DNA of 64,000 nucleotides from Adiantum capillus-veneris (taxonomy: Eukaryota > Streptophyta > Polypodiopsida > Polypodiales > Pteridaceae): positions 156,525,293-156,589,292 of the forward strand of contig CM043958.1 of assembly GCA_014529385.2 (NCBI GenBank), in the 5' to 3' direction. This document shows, piece by piece, positions 1 to 10,985 of the stretch; within the stretch, counting starts at the first letter, position 1, and the number at the start of each line of letters is the position of its first letter. A program made the position numbers and the translations under genes. The notes beneath the pieces are model-generated. The model was not told the DNA's origin, made no database searches, and worked only from the letters and a program-made list of their open reading frames with translations.

Positions 1-3000
1 ATTATCGCGACTACTTTTGTGCTCACGAGGCAGACACTTTCGCCTGAGGAGTATCTATAGTCCTGCTGGAGCTATTGAAAGATGGTACTTGGGGGCTCGA
101 TAAGGTAGCACATTTGGCACCCCAAACGGACAAGGCGCATGGTATGGTGGCATCTCTAATTGATGAAATGAACGCTTTGAAACGAAGGTCATGGCAAATT
201 TTTCGGCGTATTATCATCCAGGACGCACGCAAAAATATAGTGAAGGGTTTTGGAGGAAGCACATCAGCTATAGGAAGCCTTATTGAGCCGCCAAGTACCA
301 TCTTTCAATAGCTCCAGCAGGTCTGTAGATGTCTTGCCTCGTGAACACAAAAGTAGTCGTGATAGCTCTCTATAGTTGATGTGCTTCCTTCAAAATCTTT
401 AAATGTCTTTTTGCGTGCATCCTGGATGATAATACGTAATTGCCCTGACCTTCGTTGCAAAGCGTTATTTTCATCAATTAGAGATGCTACCACTTCAATA
501 AGGAAGCATATTTGGCACCCCAAGCGGACAACGAGCATGTTGTGATGGCATCTCTAATTGATGAAATCAACGCTTTGAAACAAAGGTCAGGGCAATTTTT
601 TTTGCGTATCATCATCTAGGATGCATGCAAAAAGATAGTGAAGGGTTTTAGAGAAACCAAATCAGCTATAGGGAGCTATCACGACTACTTTTGTGTTCAT
701 GAGGTAGACACTTTGGCCTAAGGAGTATCTACAGACCTGTTGGAGCTATTGAAAGATAGTACTTGATGGATCAATAAGGCAGCACATTTGGCACCCCAAC
801 CGGACAAGGTGTATGCTGTGGTGGCATCTCTAATTGATGAAATCAACGCTTTGAAAGGAAGCTCATGGCAATTTTTTCAGCGTATCATCATCCAAGATGC
901 ACGCAAAAAGATAGTAAAGGGTTTTGGAGAAAGCACATAAGCTATAGGAAGCCTTATTGAGCCCCCAAGTACCATCTTTCAATAGCTCCAACAGGTCTGT
1001 AGATACTCCTAAGGCCAAAGTGTCTGCCTCGTGAGCACAAAAGTAGTCGTGAGAGCTCCCTATAATTGATGTGCTTCTCGCAGAACCCTTCACTATCTTT
1101 TTGCGTGGATCCTGGATGGTGATACGTAATTGCCCTGAACTTTGTTTCAAAGCGTTGATTTCATCAAGTAGAGATGCTACCACCTCAATAAGGCGGCACA
1201 TTTGGCACCCCAAGCGGACAAGGCGCATGTTGTGATGGCATCTCTAATTGATGAAATCAACGCTTTGAAACGAAGGTCAGGGCAATTTTTACGGCGTATC
1301 ATCATCTAGGATGCACGCAAAAAGATAGTGAAGGGTTATAGAGGAAGCACATCAGCTATAAGGAGTTATCACGACTACTTTTCTGCTCACGAGACAGACA
1401 CTTTGGCCTGAGGAGTATCTACAGACCTGCTGGAGCTATTGGAAAATGGTACTTGGGGGCTCAATAAGGCAACACATTTGGCACCCCAAGCGGACAAGGC
1501 GCATGCTGTGGTGGCATTTCTAATTGATGAAAGAAACGTTTTGAAACGAAGGTCATGGCAATTTTTTCAACGTATGATCATCCAGGATGCACACAAAAAC
1601 ATAGTGAAGGGTATTGGAGGAGGCACATCAGCTATAGGAAGCCTGATTGAGCCCCCAATTACCTTCTTTCAATAGCTCCAGCAGGTTTGTAGATACTCCT
1701 AAGGCCAAAGTGTCTGCCTCGTGAGCACAAAAGTAGTCGTGATAGCTCCCTATAGCTGATGTGCTTCCTGTAGAACCCTTCACAATCTTTTTGCAGATGA
1801 TGATACGCCGAAAAAAAATTCCCTAACCTTCGTTTCAAAGCGTTGATTTCATCAATTAGAGATGCCATCACAACATGCGCCTTGTCCGCTTGGGGTGCCA
1901 AATGTGCCACCTTATTGAGGTGGTAGCATCTCTACTTAATGAAATCAACGCTTTGAAACGAAGGTCATGGCAATTACGTATCACCATCCAGGATCCACGC
2001 AAAAAGATAGTGAAGGGTTCTGCAGGAAGCACATCAATTATAGGGAGCTATCAGGACTACTTTTGTGGTCACGAGACGGACACTTTGGCTTGAGGAGTAT
2101 GTACAGACCTGCTAGAGCAATTGAAAGATGGTACTTCGGGGCTCAATAAGACAACACATTTGGCACCCCGAGCAGACAAGGCGCATCCTATGGTGGCATC
2201 TCTAATTGATGAAATGAACGCTTTGAAACGAAGGTCATGGCAAATTTTTCGGCGTATTATCATCCAGGATGCATGCAAAAATGTAGTGAAGGGTTTTGGA
2301 GGAAGCACATCAGCTATAGGAAGCCTTATTGAGCCCCCAAGTACCATCTTTGAATAGCTCCAACAGGTCTGTAGATGTCTGCCTCGTGAGCACAAAAGTA
2401 GTCGTGATAGCTCTCTATAGTTGATGAAATCAACGCTTTGAAACGAAGGTCAGGGCAATTTTTTTGGCGTATCATCATCTAGGATGCACGCAAAAAGATA
2501 GTGAAGGGTTTTGGAGGAAGCACATCAGCTATAAGGAGTTATCACGACTACTTTTGTGCTCACGAGAGAGACACTTTGGCCTGAGGAGTATCTACAGACC
2601 TGTTGGAGCTATTGGAAAATGGTACTTGGGGGCTCAATAAGGCAACACATTTGGCACCCCAAGCGGACAAGGCGCATGCTGTGGTGGCATTTCTAATTGA
2701 TGAAATCAACGCTTTGAAACGAAGGTCATGGCAATTTTTTCAATGTATGATCGTCCAGGATGCACGCAAAAACATAGTGAAGGGTATTGGAGGAGGCACA
2801 TCAGCTATAGGAAGCCTGATTGAGCCCCCAATTACCATCTTTCAATAGCTCCAGCAGGTTTGTAGATACTCCTAAGGCCAAAGTGTCTGCCTCGTGAGCA
2901 CAAAAGTAGTCGTGATAGCTCCCTATAGATGATGATACGCAATTGCCCTTACCTTCGTTTCAAAGCGTTGATTTCATCAATTAGAGATGCTACCACCTCA

Positions 3001-6000
3001 ATAAGGCGACACATTTGGCACCCCAAGCGGACAACGTGCATGTTGTGATGGCATCTCTAATTGATGAAATCAACGCTTTGAAACGAAGGTCTGCGCAAGT
3101 TTTTCGGCGTATTATCATCTAGGATGCATGCAAAAAGATAGTGAAGGGTTTTGGAGGAAACACATCAGCTATATGGAGTGATAACGACTACTTTTGTGCT
3201 CAAGAGACAGACACTTTGGCGTGGGGAGTATCTACAGACTTGCTGGAGCTATTGAAAGATGTACTTAGGGGCTCAATACGGCAACACATTTGGCACCCCA
3301 AGCGGGCAAGGCGCATACTGTGGTGGCATCTCTAGTTGATGAAATCAACGCTTTGAAATGAAGGTCATGGAAATTTTTTCGACGTATCATCATCCAGGAT
3401 GCACGCAAAACATAGTGAAGGGTATTGGAGGAACCACATCAGCTATAAGAAGCCTTATTCAGCCCGCAAGTACCATCTTTCAATAGCTCCAGCAGGTCTG
3501 TAGATACTCCGAAGCCAAAGTGTCTGCCTCGTGAGCACAAAAGTAGTCGTGATAGCTCCGCATAGTTGATGTGCTTCCTTCAAAACCTTTCACTGTCTTT
3601 TTGCGTGCATCCTGGACGATAATACGCAATTTCCTTGACCTTCGTTGCAAAGCGTTGATTTGATCAATTAGAGATGCTATCACTTCAATAAGGCATCATA
3701 TTTGGGACTCCTAGCGGACAAGGCGCATCCTGTGGTGGCATCTCTAATTGATGAAATCAACGCTTTGAAATGAAGGTCATGGCAATTTGTTTGGTGTATC
3801 ATCAGCCAGGATGCACGCAAAAACATAGTAAAGGGTATTGGAGGAAACACATCAGCTTTAGGGACCCTTATTCAGCCCCCAAGTACCATCTCTCAATAGC
3901 TCCAGCAGGTCTATAGATAGTCCTGCGGCCAAAGTGTCTGCCTCGTGAGCACAAAAGTAGTCGTGATAGCTTCCTATATTTGATATGTTTCCTCCAAAAC
4001 CCTTCACTATCTATTTGCGTGCATCTTAGACAATGATATCCCGAAAAAGTGCCCTAACCTTCGTTTCAAAGCGTTGATTTCATCAATTAGAAATGCCATC
4101 ACAACATGCGCCTCGTCCGCTTGGGGTGCCAAATGTGCTGCCTTATTGAAGTGGTAGCATCTCTAATTGATGAAATCAACGCTTTTAAACGAAGGTCAGG
4201 GCAATTGCGTATTATCATCCAGGATGCACACAAAAAGATTGTGAAGGGTTCTCGAGGAAGCACATCAACTATAGGGAGCTATCACGACTACTTTTGTGCT
4301 CACGAGGCAGACACTTTGGCCTTAGGAGTATCTACAAACCTGCTGGAGCTATTGAAAGATGGTACTTGGGGGCTCACTCAGGCTCCCTATAGTTGATGTG
4401 CTTCCACCAAAACCCTTCACTATCTTTTTGCGTGCATCCTGGATGATAATATGCCGAAAAAATTGCGATGACCTTTGTTTCAAAGCATTCATTTCATCAA
4501 TTAGAGATGCCAGCACAGCATGCGCCTTGTCCGCTTAGGGTGCCAAATGTGCTGCCTTATTGAGCCCCCAAGTACTAACTTTCAATAGCTCCAACAAGTC
4601 TGTAGATACTCCTCAGGCCAAAGCGTCTGCCTCGTGAGCACAAAAGTAGTGGTGATAACTCCCTATAGCTGATGTGCCTCCTCCAAAACCCTTCACTATC
4701 TTTTTGCGTGCATCTTAGATGATTATACGCCGAAAAAATTGCCATGACCTTCGTTTCAAAGTATTGAATTCATCAATTAGAGATGCTATCACAACATGCA
4801 CCTTGTCCGCTTGGGGTGCCAAATGTGTTGCTTTATTGAGGTGGTAGTACCTGTAATTGATGAAATCAACGCTTTGAAACGAAGGTCAGGGCAATTGTGT
4901 ATCATCATGCAGGATACACACAAAAAGATAGTGAAGGGTTCTGGAGGAAGCACATTAACTATAGGGAGCTATCACGATTACTTTTGTGCTCACGAGGCAC
5001 ACTGTGGCCTTGGGAGTATCTACAAACCTGCTGGAGTTATTGAAAGATGGTACTTGGGGGCGCAATAATGCTCCCTATAGCTGATGTGCTTCCTCCAATA
5101 CCATTCACTATCTTTTTGCGTGTATCTTGGATGATGATACGTCGAAAAAATTGCCATGACCTTGGTTTCAAAGATTGATTTCATCAATTAGAGATGCCAG
5201 CACAGCATGCGCCTTGTCCGGTTGGGGTGCCAAATGTGCTGCCTTATTGAGCCATGAAGTACCATCTTTCAATAGCTCTAGCAGGTGTATAGATACTCCT
5301 CAGTCCAAAGTGTTTGCCTCGTGAGCTCAAAAATAGTCGTGATAGCTCCCTATAGCTGACGCGCCTCCTCTAAAACCCTTCACTATCTTTTTGCGTGCAT
5401 CGTAGATGATGATACGCCGAAAAAATTGCCCTGAACTTCGTTTCAGAGCGTTGATTTCGTCAATTAGAGATGCCATCACAACATGCGCCTTGTCCGCTTT
5501 GTGTGCCAAATAGGCTGGCTTATTGAGGGGGTAGCATCTCTAATTGATGAAATCAACCCTTTGAAACGAAGGTCAGGGCAATTGCGTATCATCCAAGATG
5601 CACACAAATATATAGTGAAGGGTTTTGGAGCAAGCACATCTACTATAGAGAGTTATCACGACTACTTTTGTGCTCACTCACGAAGCAAAAACTTTGGCCT
5701 TAGGAGTATATACAAACCTGCATGAGCTATTGAAAGATAGTACTTGGGGGCTCAATAAGGCTTCCTATAGTTGATGTGGTTCCTCCAATACCCTTCACTA
5801 TGTTTTTGCATGCATCCTGGATGATGATACTCTGAAAATATTGCCATGACTTTCGTTTCAAAGCGTTGATTTCATCGATTAGAGATGCCACCATGGCATG
5901 CGTCTTGTTCGCTACGAGTGCCAAATGTGTTGTCTTATTGAGCCCCCAAGTACCATCTTTCAATAGCTCCAACAGGTCTGTAGATACTCCTCAGGCCAAA

Positions 6001-6960
6001 GTGTATGTCTCGTGACCGCAAAAGTAGTCGTGATAACTCGCTATAGCTGATGTGTTTTTCCTCCAAAACCCTTCACTATCTTTTTGCGTGCATCCTAGAT
6101 GATGCTACGCCGAAAAAATTTCCCTGATTTTCGTTTCAAAGCGTTGATTTCATCAATTAGAGATGCCATCACAACATGCGCCTTGTCCGCTTGGGATGCC
6201 AAATGTGCCGCCTTATTGCTGTGGCAACATCCCTAATTGATGAAATTGACGCTTTGAAACGAAGGTGAGGGCAATTGCGTATCATCATCCAGGATGCACA
6301 AAAAAAGATAGTGAAGGGTTCTGGAGGAGGCACATCAACTATAGGGAGCTATCACGACTACTTTTGTGCTCACGAGGGAGACACTTTGGTGTTAAAGGTA
6401 TCTACAAACCTGCTGGAGGTATTGAAAGATAGTACTTGGGGGCTCAATAAGGCTCCTTATAGCTGATGTGCTTTCTCCAAAACCCTTCACTATCTTTTTG
6501 CGTCCATCTTGGATGATGATACGCCGAAAAAATTGCCATAACCTTCGTTTCAAAGCGTTGATTTCATCAATTAGAGATGCTACTACATCATGCACCTTGT
6601 CCGCTTGGGGTGCCAAATGTGATGCCTTATTGAGCCATCAAGTACCATCGTTGAATAACTCCAGCAGGTCTGTAGATACTCCGCAGGCCAAATGTCTGCC
6701 ATGTGAGCACAAAAGTAGTGGTGATAGCTCCGTATAGCTGATGTGCTTCCTCCAAAACCCTTCACTATCTTTTTGCGTGCATCCTAGATGATGATACCCA
6801 GAAAAAATTACCATGACCTTCGTTTCAAAGCGTTGATTTCATCAATTAGAGATGCCATCATAACATGCGCCTTGTCCGCTTGGGGTCCTAGATGATGATA
6901 CGCCAAAAAAATTGCCCTGACCTTCGTTTCAAAGCGTTGATTTCATCAATTAGAGATGTA
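1..6960. repeat. Nested inverted higher-order repeat array (A/B monomer, ~280 bp)
   Basis: The whole stretch is built from one ~280-bp unit in two parts. Part A (~170 bp) carries the core gatgaaatcaacgctttgaa, and part B (~110 bp) carries cgactacttttgtgctcac. Forward cores of A lie near 161, 550, 831, 1246, 1530, 1930, 2206, 2421, 2695, 3060, 3335, 3745, 4155, 4855, 5540 and 6230. Reverse cores lie near 440, 1126, 1820, 2940, 3630, 4050, 4460, 4740, 5150, 5430, 5840, 6120, 6530, 6805 and 6910. On the left the order repeats as A+ B- A- A+ B+ with a period of about 640-700 bp. From about 3.9 kb the order and spacing are those of the reverse complement. Copies differ by scattered substitutions and small indels. 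The array runs off the left edge of the window and ends with a truncated reverse copy near 6958. The family is not one I recognise. Confidence 0.93.
863..1228 (-). other. Longest ORF inside the palindromic array (121 aa)
   Basis: This is one of about twenty related open frames of 60-121 codons found across the array on both strands. The shared peptide has a recognisable order: LIDEINALKRRS, then IIIQDARKKIVKG, then SYHDYFCAHEAD, then LLELLKDGTWGLNKA. The frame often breaks at one place, where GCCTGAGGAG gives a stop and GCCTTAGGAG stays open. I recognise no domain. The repeated survival of the same frame in many copies suggests the monomer came from a piece of protein-coding sequence, but the frame may be open only because the copies are young. 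No start signal or promoter stands out, so I do not claim an expressed gene. Confidence 0.3.
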
Positions 6961-7425
6961 GGTTGGTCGAGCTAAGGGGAGGACCTGTATGCGGGAGTGT
7001 CTCTTCTCTGTTGCTTGCTTGTTTGCCCCTGTGCGCTACCATGTGAGCATTTTTTCTCCATAGAAAGCTTCTATGGGTTTAAAAAAAAATTGCCTATGGA
7101 AGCAAATCTTGAATCACGGTAGGGGTGAGCTTGTGTAATTTTTTTTACGATAGGTAGCCATTACAGAGATAGATTTACCACATAAGTACGGCCAGCTGTC
7201 CCTCAGCCACACAAAGATACCTTGGAATATTCATTGGCTGACCGGAAGGAATGAGCACATGAGGGACAGCCGGCCAAAATTCTCAGCCACTACACGGCCG
7301 GTCGGACGTTGGCCGGAGGCATGAGCACATGGCTAATGGTCGGCCGGCCGATAAATGACCGGACGCATTGAGCACAAAGTGGTCGACCGGGAAAATACAT
7401 GGCAAGAGTATATGCTCACATGTCT
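6961..7425. other. Non-coding flank with GGCCGG-rich short repeats
   Basis: No gene is visible. Between about 7180 and 7390 the sequence is rich in GGCCGGC motifs. It holds three loose copies of a segment ending in atgagcacat, near 7233, 7312 and 7360, each preceded by ccgga. The rest is unremarkable single-copy-looking DNA. Confidence 0.5.
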
Positions 7426-7565
7426 TCTTTTTTTTTACGTCGTTGCTTAGTAGCGTGCTACGGGGGGATCCTATCTGTCAAAGTCACCCGAGAATCGAAC
7501 TCGGCCCCTCCACAGGCCATGCACACGCAATCAATGATGGATGCCCAACCCATCATAGATTAATG
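7426..7565 (-). mobile_element. tRNA-related SINE-like element (candidate)
   Basis: Read on the minus strand, this stretch carries a good pol III B box (GAGTTCGATTCTC, 7489-7504) inside a small stem with CCGAG/CTCGG arms. It then runs about 50 bp and ends in a run of A (seen as T on the plus strand at about 7427-7436). A B box followed by an A tail over about 140 bp is what a tRNA-derived SINE looks like. The A box is weak, there is no second copy in the window and I see no target-site duplication, so the call is tentative. Confidence 0.4.
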
Positions 7566-8225
7566 CAATGCACGCGCGCGTGCGCGCACACACACACAAC
7601 CATGCACACTATTTTGGGTTTTATCATAATGATGCCGACATGCGACACAAAACACAATCATGCAAAGAAAATTTCAATAATACAACCACGTATATACAAG
7701 AAACTTGAGTTGCATCAATCCACCTCATTCCTACAAGACAAATTTGGAATTAGCAAAATTTGAAATCAATACATGTGCGCTCTTAAATCAACCGAACTAA
7801 GTTGTAATTAGTGTGCCTACATTTTCTGTAATGGGGGGTATCTAACAAACTTCTTGAACAATGCGGCTTGCATCTTCAGACCTGCAGCCCTTTGTTGGCT
7901 ATGTGATCTCCACAGACGGTGCAAAGGGCAAACTGACATTAAGATCTCACAACATAGATTCTTTAGTATCCCAAATGCATTCTCAACCTTCGCCTACCCT
8001 TCGCAATTTCCTTATCAAAAGCATTCTTCGAGGACAAGTCCTCTCGTGCCTTTGAATTGAATGCCTTAAGTAAGACTAGCATTACAAACCGGCCTACAGG
8101 TCGGTCTGTCCTGCTTTTTTTTGTCTGCTTCGCGGACAAAAACAATATCTAGGCTGCTTCGTAGTAATACAAAAATTTACAGATAGAGAGAGAAACATCA
8201 AGTGTGCATTTACACCTGGACGTTA

Positions 8226-8226
<1 letters not shown>

Positions 8227-8315
<89 letters not shown>
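8227..8315. repeat. Compound microsatellite (TG)n(AG)n
   Basis: A pure TG run at 8227-8264 changes without interruption to a pure AG run to about 8315. Open frames reading Cys-Val or Glu-Arg repeats here are artefacts of the dinucleotide. Confidence 0.98.
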
Positions 8316-8318
<3 letters not shown>

Positions 8319-8360
8319 CATACATATTTCTTACATTAAAAAAATGGGATATAATCTTTT

Positions 8361-8362
<2 letters not shown>

Positions 8363-8391
<29 letters not shown>

Positions 8392-8410
8392 AGAGAGAGA
8401 GAGAGAGAGA
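8363..8410. repeat. 29-nt poly(G) run followed by (AG)n
   Basis: Positions 8363-8391 are an unbroken run of 29 G, then about 19 bp of AG repeat. Homopolymer G of this length is rare in plant DNA and should form G-quadruplexes. Confidence 0.95.
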
Positions 8411-8476
8411 ATTAACAATTAACTTTAGGAACATTGCAATGATCTTTTTTTCTCAACCAAAAGACCTCCTAGGAGT

Positions 8477-8480
8477 GTGA

Positions 8481-8534
<54 letters not shown>
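8477..8534. repeat. Compound microsatellite (GT)n(GA)n
   Basis: A GT run passes directly into a GA run, the same compound type and order as at 8227-8315. Confidence 0.95.
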
Positions 8535-8536
<2 letters not shown>

Positions 8537-8594
8537 CCATATAAAAATCCATCATTAGGAACATAGTATCTCAATATATACCCAATAGATGAAA

Positions 8595-9545
8595 CAATAT
8601 AATGATCTTTTTCCCCTTAAAAATGGAGTTGTCTGGACACTACATTAGGCCTCCTAAAAGTCCAAGGTCCATATTCTTGCAAGTCACGATGGACTGGTTC
8701 AGGTGTATTGATTTGAGTTAAAATTATGATGCGAAAATGTTCATGCCTATTTACATAAGTAGGGGTGGCATTTATAGGCCGCACAAAACCCACAAATCCA
8801 ACATGTGCATGAAACTTGATTCCGACACAATGAAATATGGTAATATCCAAGGAAGTTTACTCACACTCTACGATGAAAGGAGGTTTTAAATACACCAACA
8901 ATCACGTACGGATGTCTGCAACATTGCTTGTAACATAACGTTTTTGAGATATGTTTTACACAAATTGTAAAAATGTAAAATTTTTACTTTTAAAAAAAGA
9001 CATACCCGAGTATACCGGAATTTTGTAATACTTGAACAATTATATTTGCAGAAGCATGTCTACGCCAATGAAATGGATCTGGGTGAAAGCATGTTAACCT
9101 GTCGCGCTTTTTATGCTAGTTAGCAGTTTCAAGTTAGCACATCTTCGAAAAGTTGGGCGTCCAATAATTTTTTTACAAATAATATCAAAATTTGTCGGAG
9201 GTTGTACATTTGGATTCTTTGTTTCAAGTGCTTTCTATTGATATATCATATGTCATAGATCTTGGAGATGTAGCTCAAGTTATTTTACTAGTTAGCATAT
9301 GTCAAAATTGTGCTAGTTAGCATTGTCCGGGACATGAAAAAGCATGACAGGTTAACATGCTTTCACCCATCTACAAAAGACTATCAAAAGTAAGACCAAT
9401 GGTTGGCTTGGATATGGTTTGGGTGATCTTCACACTAACATATCCTACAAAACCATTTTACCTTGCACGAATTGCGTTGGTTGATCAACTACAAAGCAAA
9501 ATGTTCGACGACATTCCATCTCTTGTTCACTGTAGCAAAAGTTTA
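8595..9545. repeat. Dispersed repeat, copy 1 (contains a 288-bp insertion)
   Basis: This segment matches 9930-10460 in the same orientation. Shared landmarks in the same order include cctaaaagtccaaggtcca, gcatttata, atggatct and ctacaaagcaaaatgtt. Copy 1 is interrupted at 9081-9368 by an inverted-repeat element that copy 2 lacks. No coding capacity is recognised. Copy 2 abuts the helicase relic at 10.5 kb, so the repeat may be part of the same larger element. Confidence 0.8.
9081..9368. mobile_element. 288-bp MITE-like element with terminal inverted repeats and ATCT duplication
   Basis: The left end begins GGGTGAAAGCATGTTAACC and the right end is its inverted complement, with about 23 bp of perfect terminal inverted repeat and weaker pairing for about 12 bp more. 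The insertion is flanked by ATCT at 9077-9080 and 9369-9372. The related segment at 9930-10460 has the uninterrupted site ggatctacaaaag with one ATCT, so it is the empty site. The element has no coding capacity. A 4-bp duplication is not typical of the common plant MITE families (TA, TTA/TAA, 8 bp or 9 bp) and recalls superfamilies such as Sola, but the class cannot be decided from the ends alone. Confidence 0.85.
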
Positions 9546-9690
9546 AAAACCAAAAATCAACAAAAATCACTCTACCTCTCTATCTTTGTTTTCCCCCTCT
9601 TATTCTGTCTTCTCTAATAAGAGTATAAAGAGGTTTGTCCTGCTTTATCGGACCCAAAAAAAAAAAGTACTTCACAACAATAAAGACCAC

Positions 9691-9696
<6 letters not shown>

Positions 9697-9749
<53 letters not shown>
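9697..9749. repeat. (GA)n microsatellite
   Basis: A pure GA run of about 53 bp. A second GA run follows at about 9814-9849. Confidence 0.97.
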
Positions 9750-9751
<2 letters not shown>

Positions 9752-9810
9752 CAAGTGTTCCCAACAATGAGAGAGAGACATCTTGGTCGCTTCATAGCAA
9801 TGTGTGTGTG

Positions 9811-9851
<41 letters not shown>

Positions 9852-9929
9852 CACAAATCAAAGTTCCAATTTCCATCAATACACATGTTGAATGTAGTGG
9901 GTCAATCTACAACAACATAGATGATTGTT

Positions 9930-10460
9930 TTCTTCAAGAATGGAGCCCCCTAGAAATTACATTAGGTCTTCTAAAAGTCCAAGGTCCAAATTCTTGCAAG
10001 TCCATGGCAAAGTACATAGGTGGGACTGGCATTTATAGACTGCACAAAATCCAAAAACCAAATTGTAGCACAAATTTGATATGTATCTTGGTTCCAATAA
10101 AGTCGGTACTCCACGCTCTGCAATGAAAGTTGAATTTGAATAAATCAACAAATACGGAGGGATGTATGTAACATGGTTTGTAACAATTAAAATTACAAAC
10201 GTTAGCATACTTACAGAAAATCAAGCATATTACTATCGAAATAGTTTTGAAGACTTACCCAAGAATTCTGCAATATTCAAACAAATGTACCTGATGAAAC
10301 ATGCCCACGCCAACAAAATGGATCTACAAAAGATGCCAGTTGTGGATGGTCTTCACACTAATATATTCTAAAGAGAATTTTATCTTGCACAAACTACGGT
10401 GGTTGATTAGCTACAAAGCAAAATGTTTGATAATAATCCATCTGCTATTCTACCTCACAT
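9930..10460. repeat. Dispersed repeat, copy 2 (uninterrupted)
   Basis: This is the partner of 8595-9545, diverged by substitutions and small indels but collinear. It carries the empty target site of the 288-bp element at about 10320-10332. Confidence 0.8.
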
Positions 10461-10755
10461 AAGTTTTTATAAAAAATCTCTCAAACTATGAAGCATATCA
10501 TGCATTTTCTAGTTGTAACACTTCTTTGAAAACGATATTAGGAGTTCTTGCAATAACTCCTACAATGTCTGTATGTCTTTCCAATCTTTTGTCATCAACC
10601 ACAACTTTGATAGCATTTGAGGATCTAACACGTGACATGGCCACATATAATTGTCCATGATTGAATTAGGTCTCCCGAATCTCAGAAAAATAAAAATTCT
10701 CTCAAAACATATTAAGTGCATAAGTGAAGGGTGAGTTTAGGAAATGAAAAGAGAA

Positions 10756-10855
10756 ATGAAAGTGGAAAGTCAACAGACATATGAAGGTGGAAAGTCAAAA
10801 GACGCATGAAGATGGAAAGTCAAAAGACGCATGAAGATAAAATGTCAAAAGACCT
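10756..10855. promoter_or_regulatory. Four exact-length 25-bp repeats with W-box cores
   Basis: The four copies lie at 10756-10780, 10781-10805, 10806-10830 and 10831-10855. Each begins atgaa and carries gtcaa near the middle. In three copies this is AAAGTCAA, the complement of the WRKY-binding W box TTGACT(TT); the fourth reads ATGTCAA (TTGACA). The block ends 7 bp before a TATA box, an enhancer layout known from stress-induced plant retrotransposons. Confidence 0.7.
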
Positions 10856-10862
10856 TTGTGTC

Positions 10863-10874
10863 CATATAAATAGG
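10863..10874 (+). promoter_or_regulatory. TATA box (CATATAAATAGG)
   Basis: A strong plant-type TATA element sits 7 bp after the fourth 25-bp repeat, and a CT-rich tract starts about 45 bp downstream. The order of enhancer repeats, TATA and pyrimidine-rich leader suggests transcription to the right. Confidence 0.6.
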
Positions 10875-10924
10875 TGTTTTTCTTCTCCTTTATTTTCCCT
10901 TTAGCGTTTTCTTCTCTTCAAAGT

Positions 10925-10926
<2 letters not shown>

Positions 10927-10981
<55 letters not shown>
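10927..10981. repeat. (CT)n microsatellite
   Basis: A pure CT run of about 55 bp just downstream of the TATA box; in that setting it may be a 5' leader pyrimidine tract. Confidence 0.97.

Positions 10982-10985
<4 letters not shown>

Noticed and set aside
1-6960. CRISPR-like or bacterial repeat array
   Set aside because: Repeats are ~280 bp, in both orientations and without unique spacers; the setting is plant repeat DNA.
7451-7560. Organellar DNA insertion
   Set aside because: The only tRNA-like sign is a B box with an A tail, which fits a SINE; no organellar gene is recognised anywhere in the window.
8149-8422. Open frames of Cys-Val, Glu-Arg or Leu-Ser repeats here and at other GA/CT tracts (for example 30427-30966, 35123-35524, 46384-46793)
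   Set aside because: They are translations of dinucleotide microsatellites and carry no coding signal.
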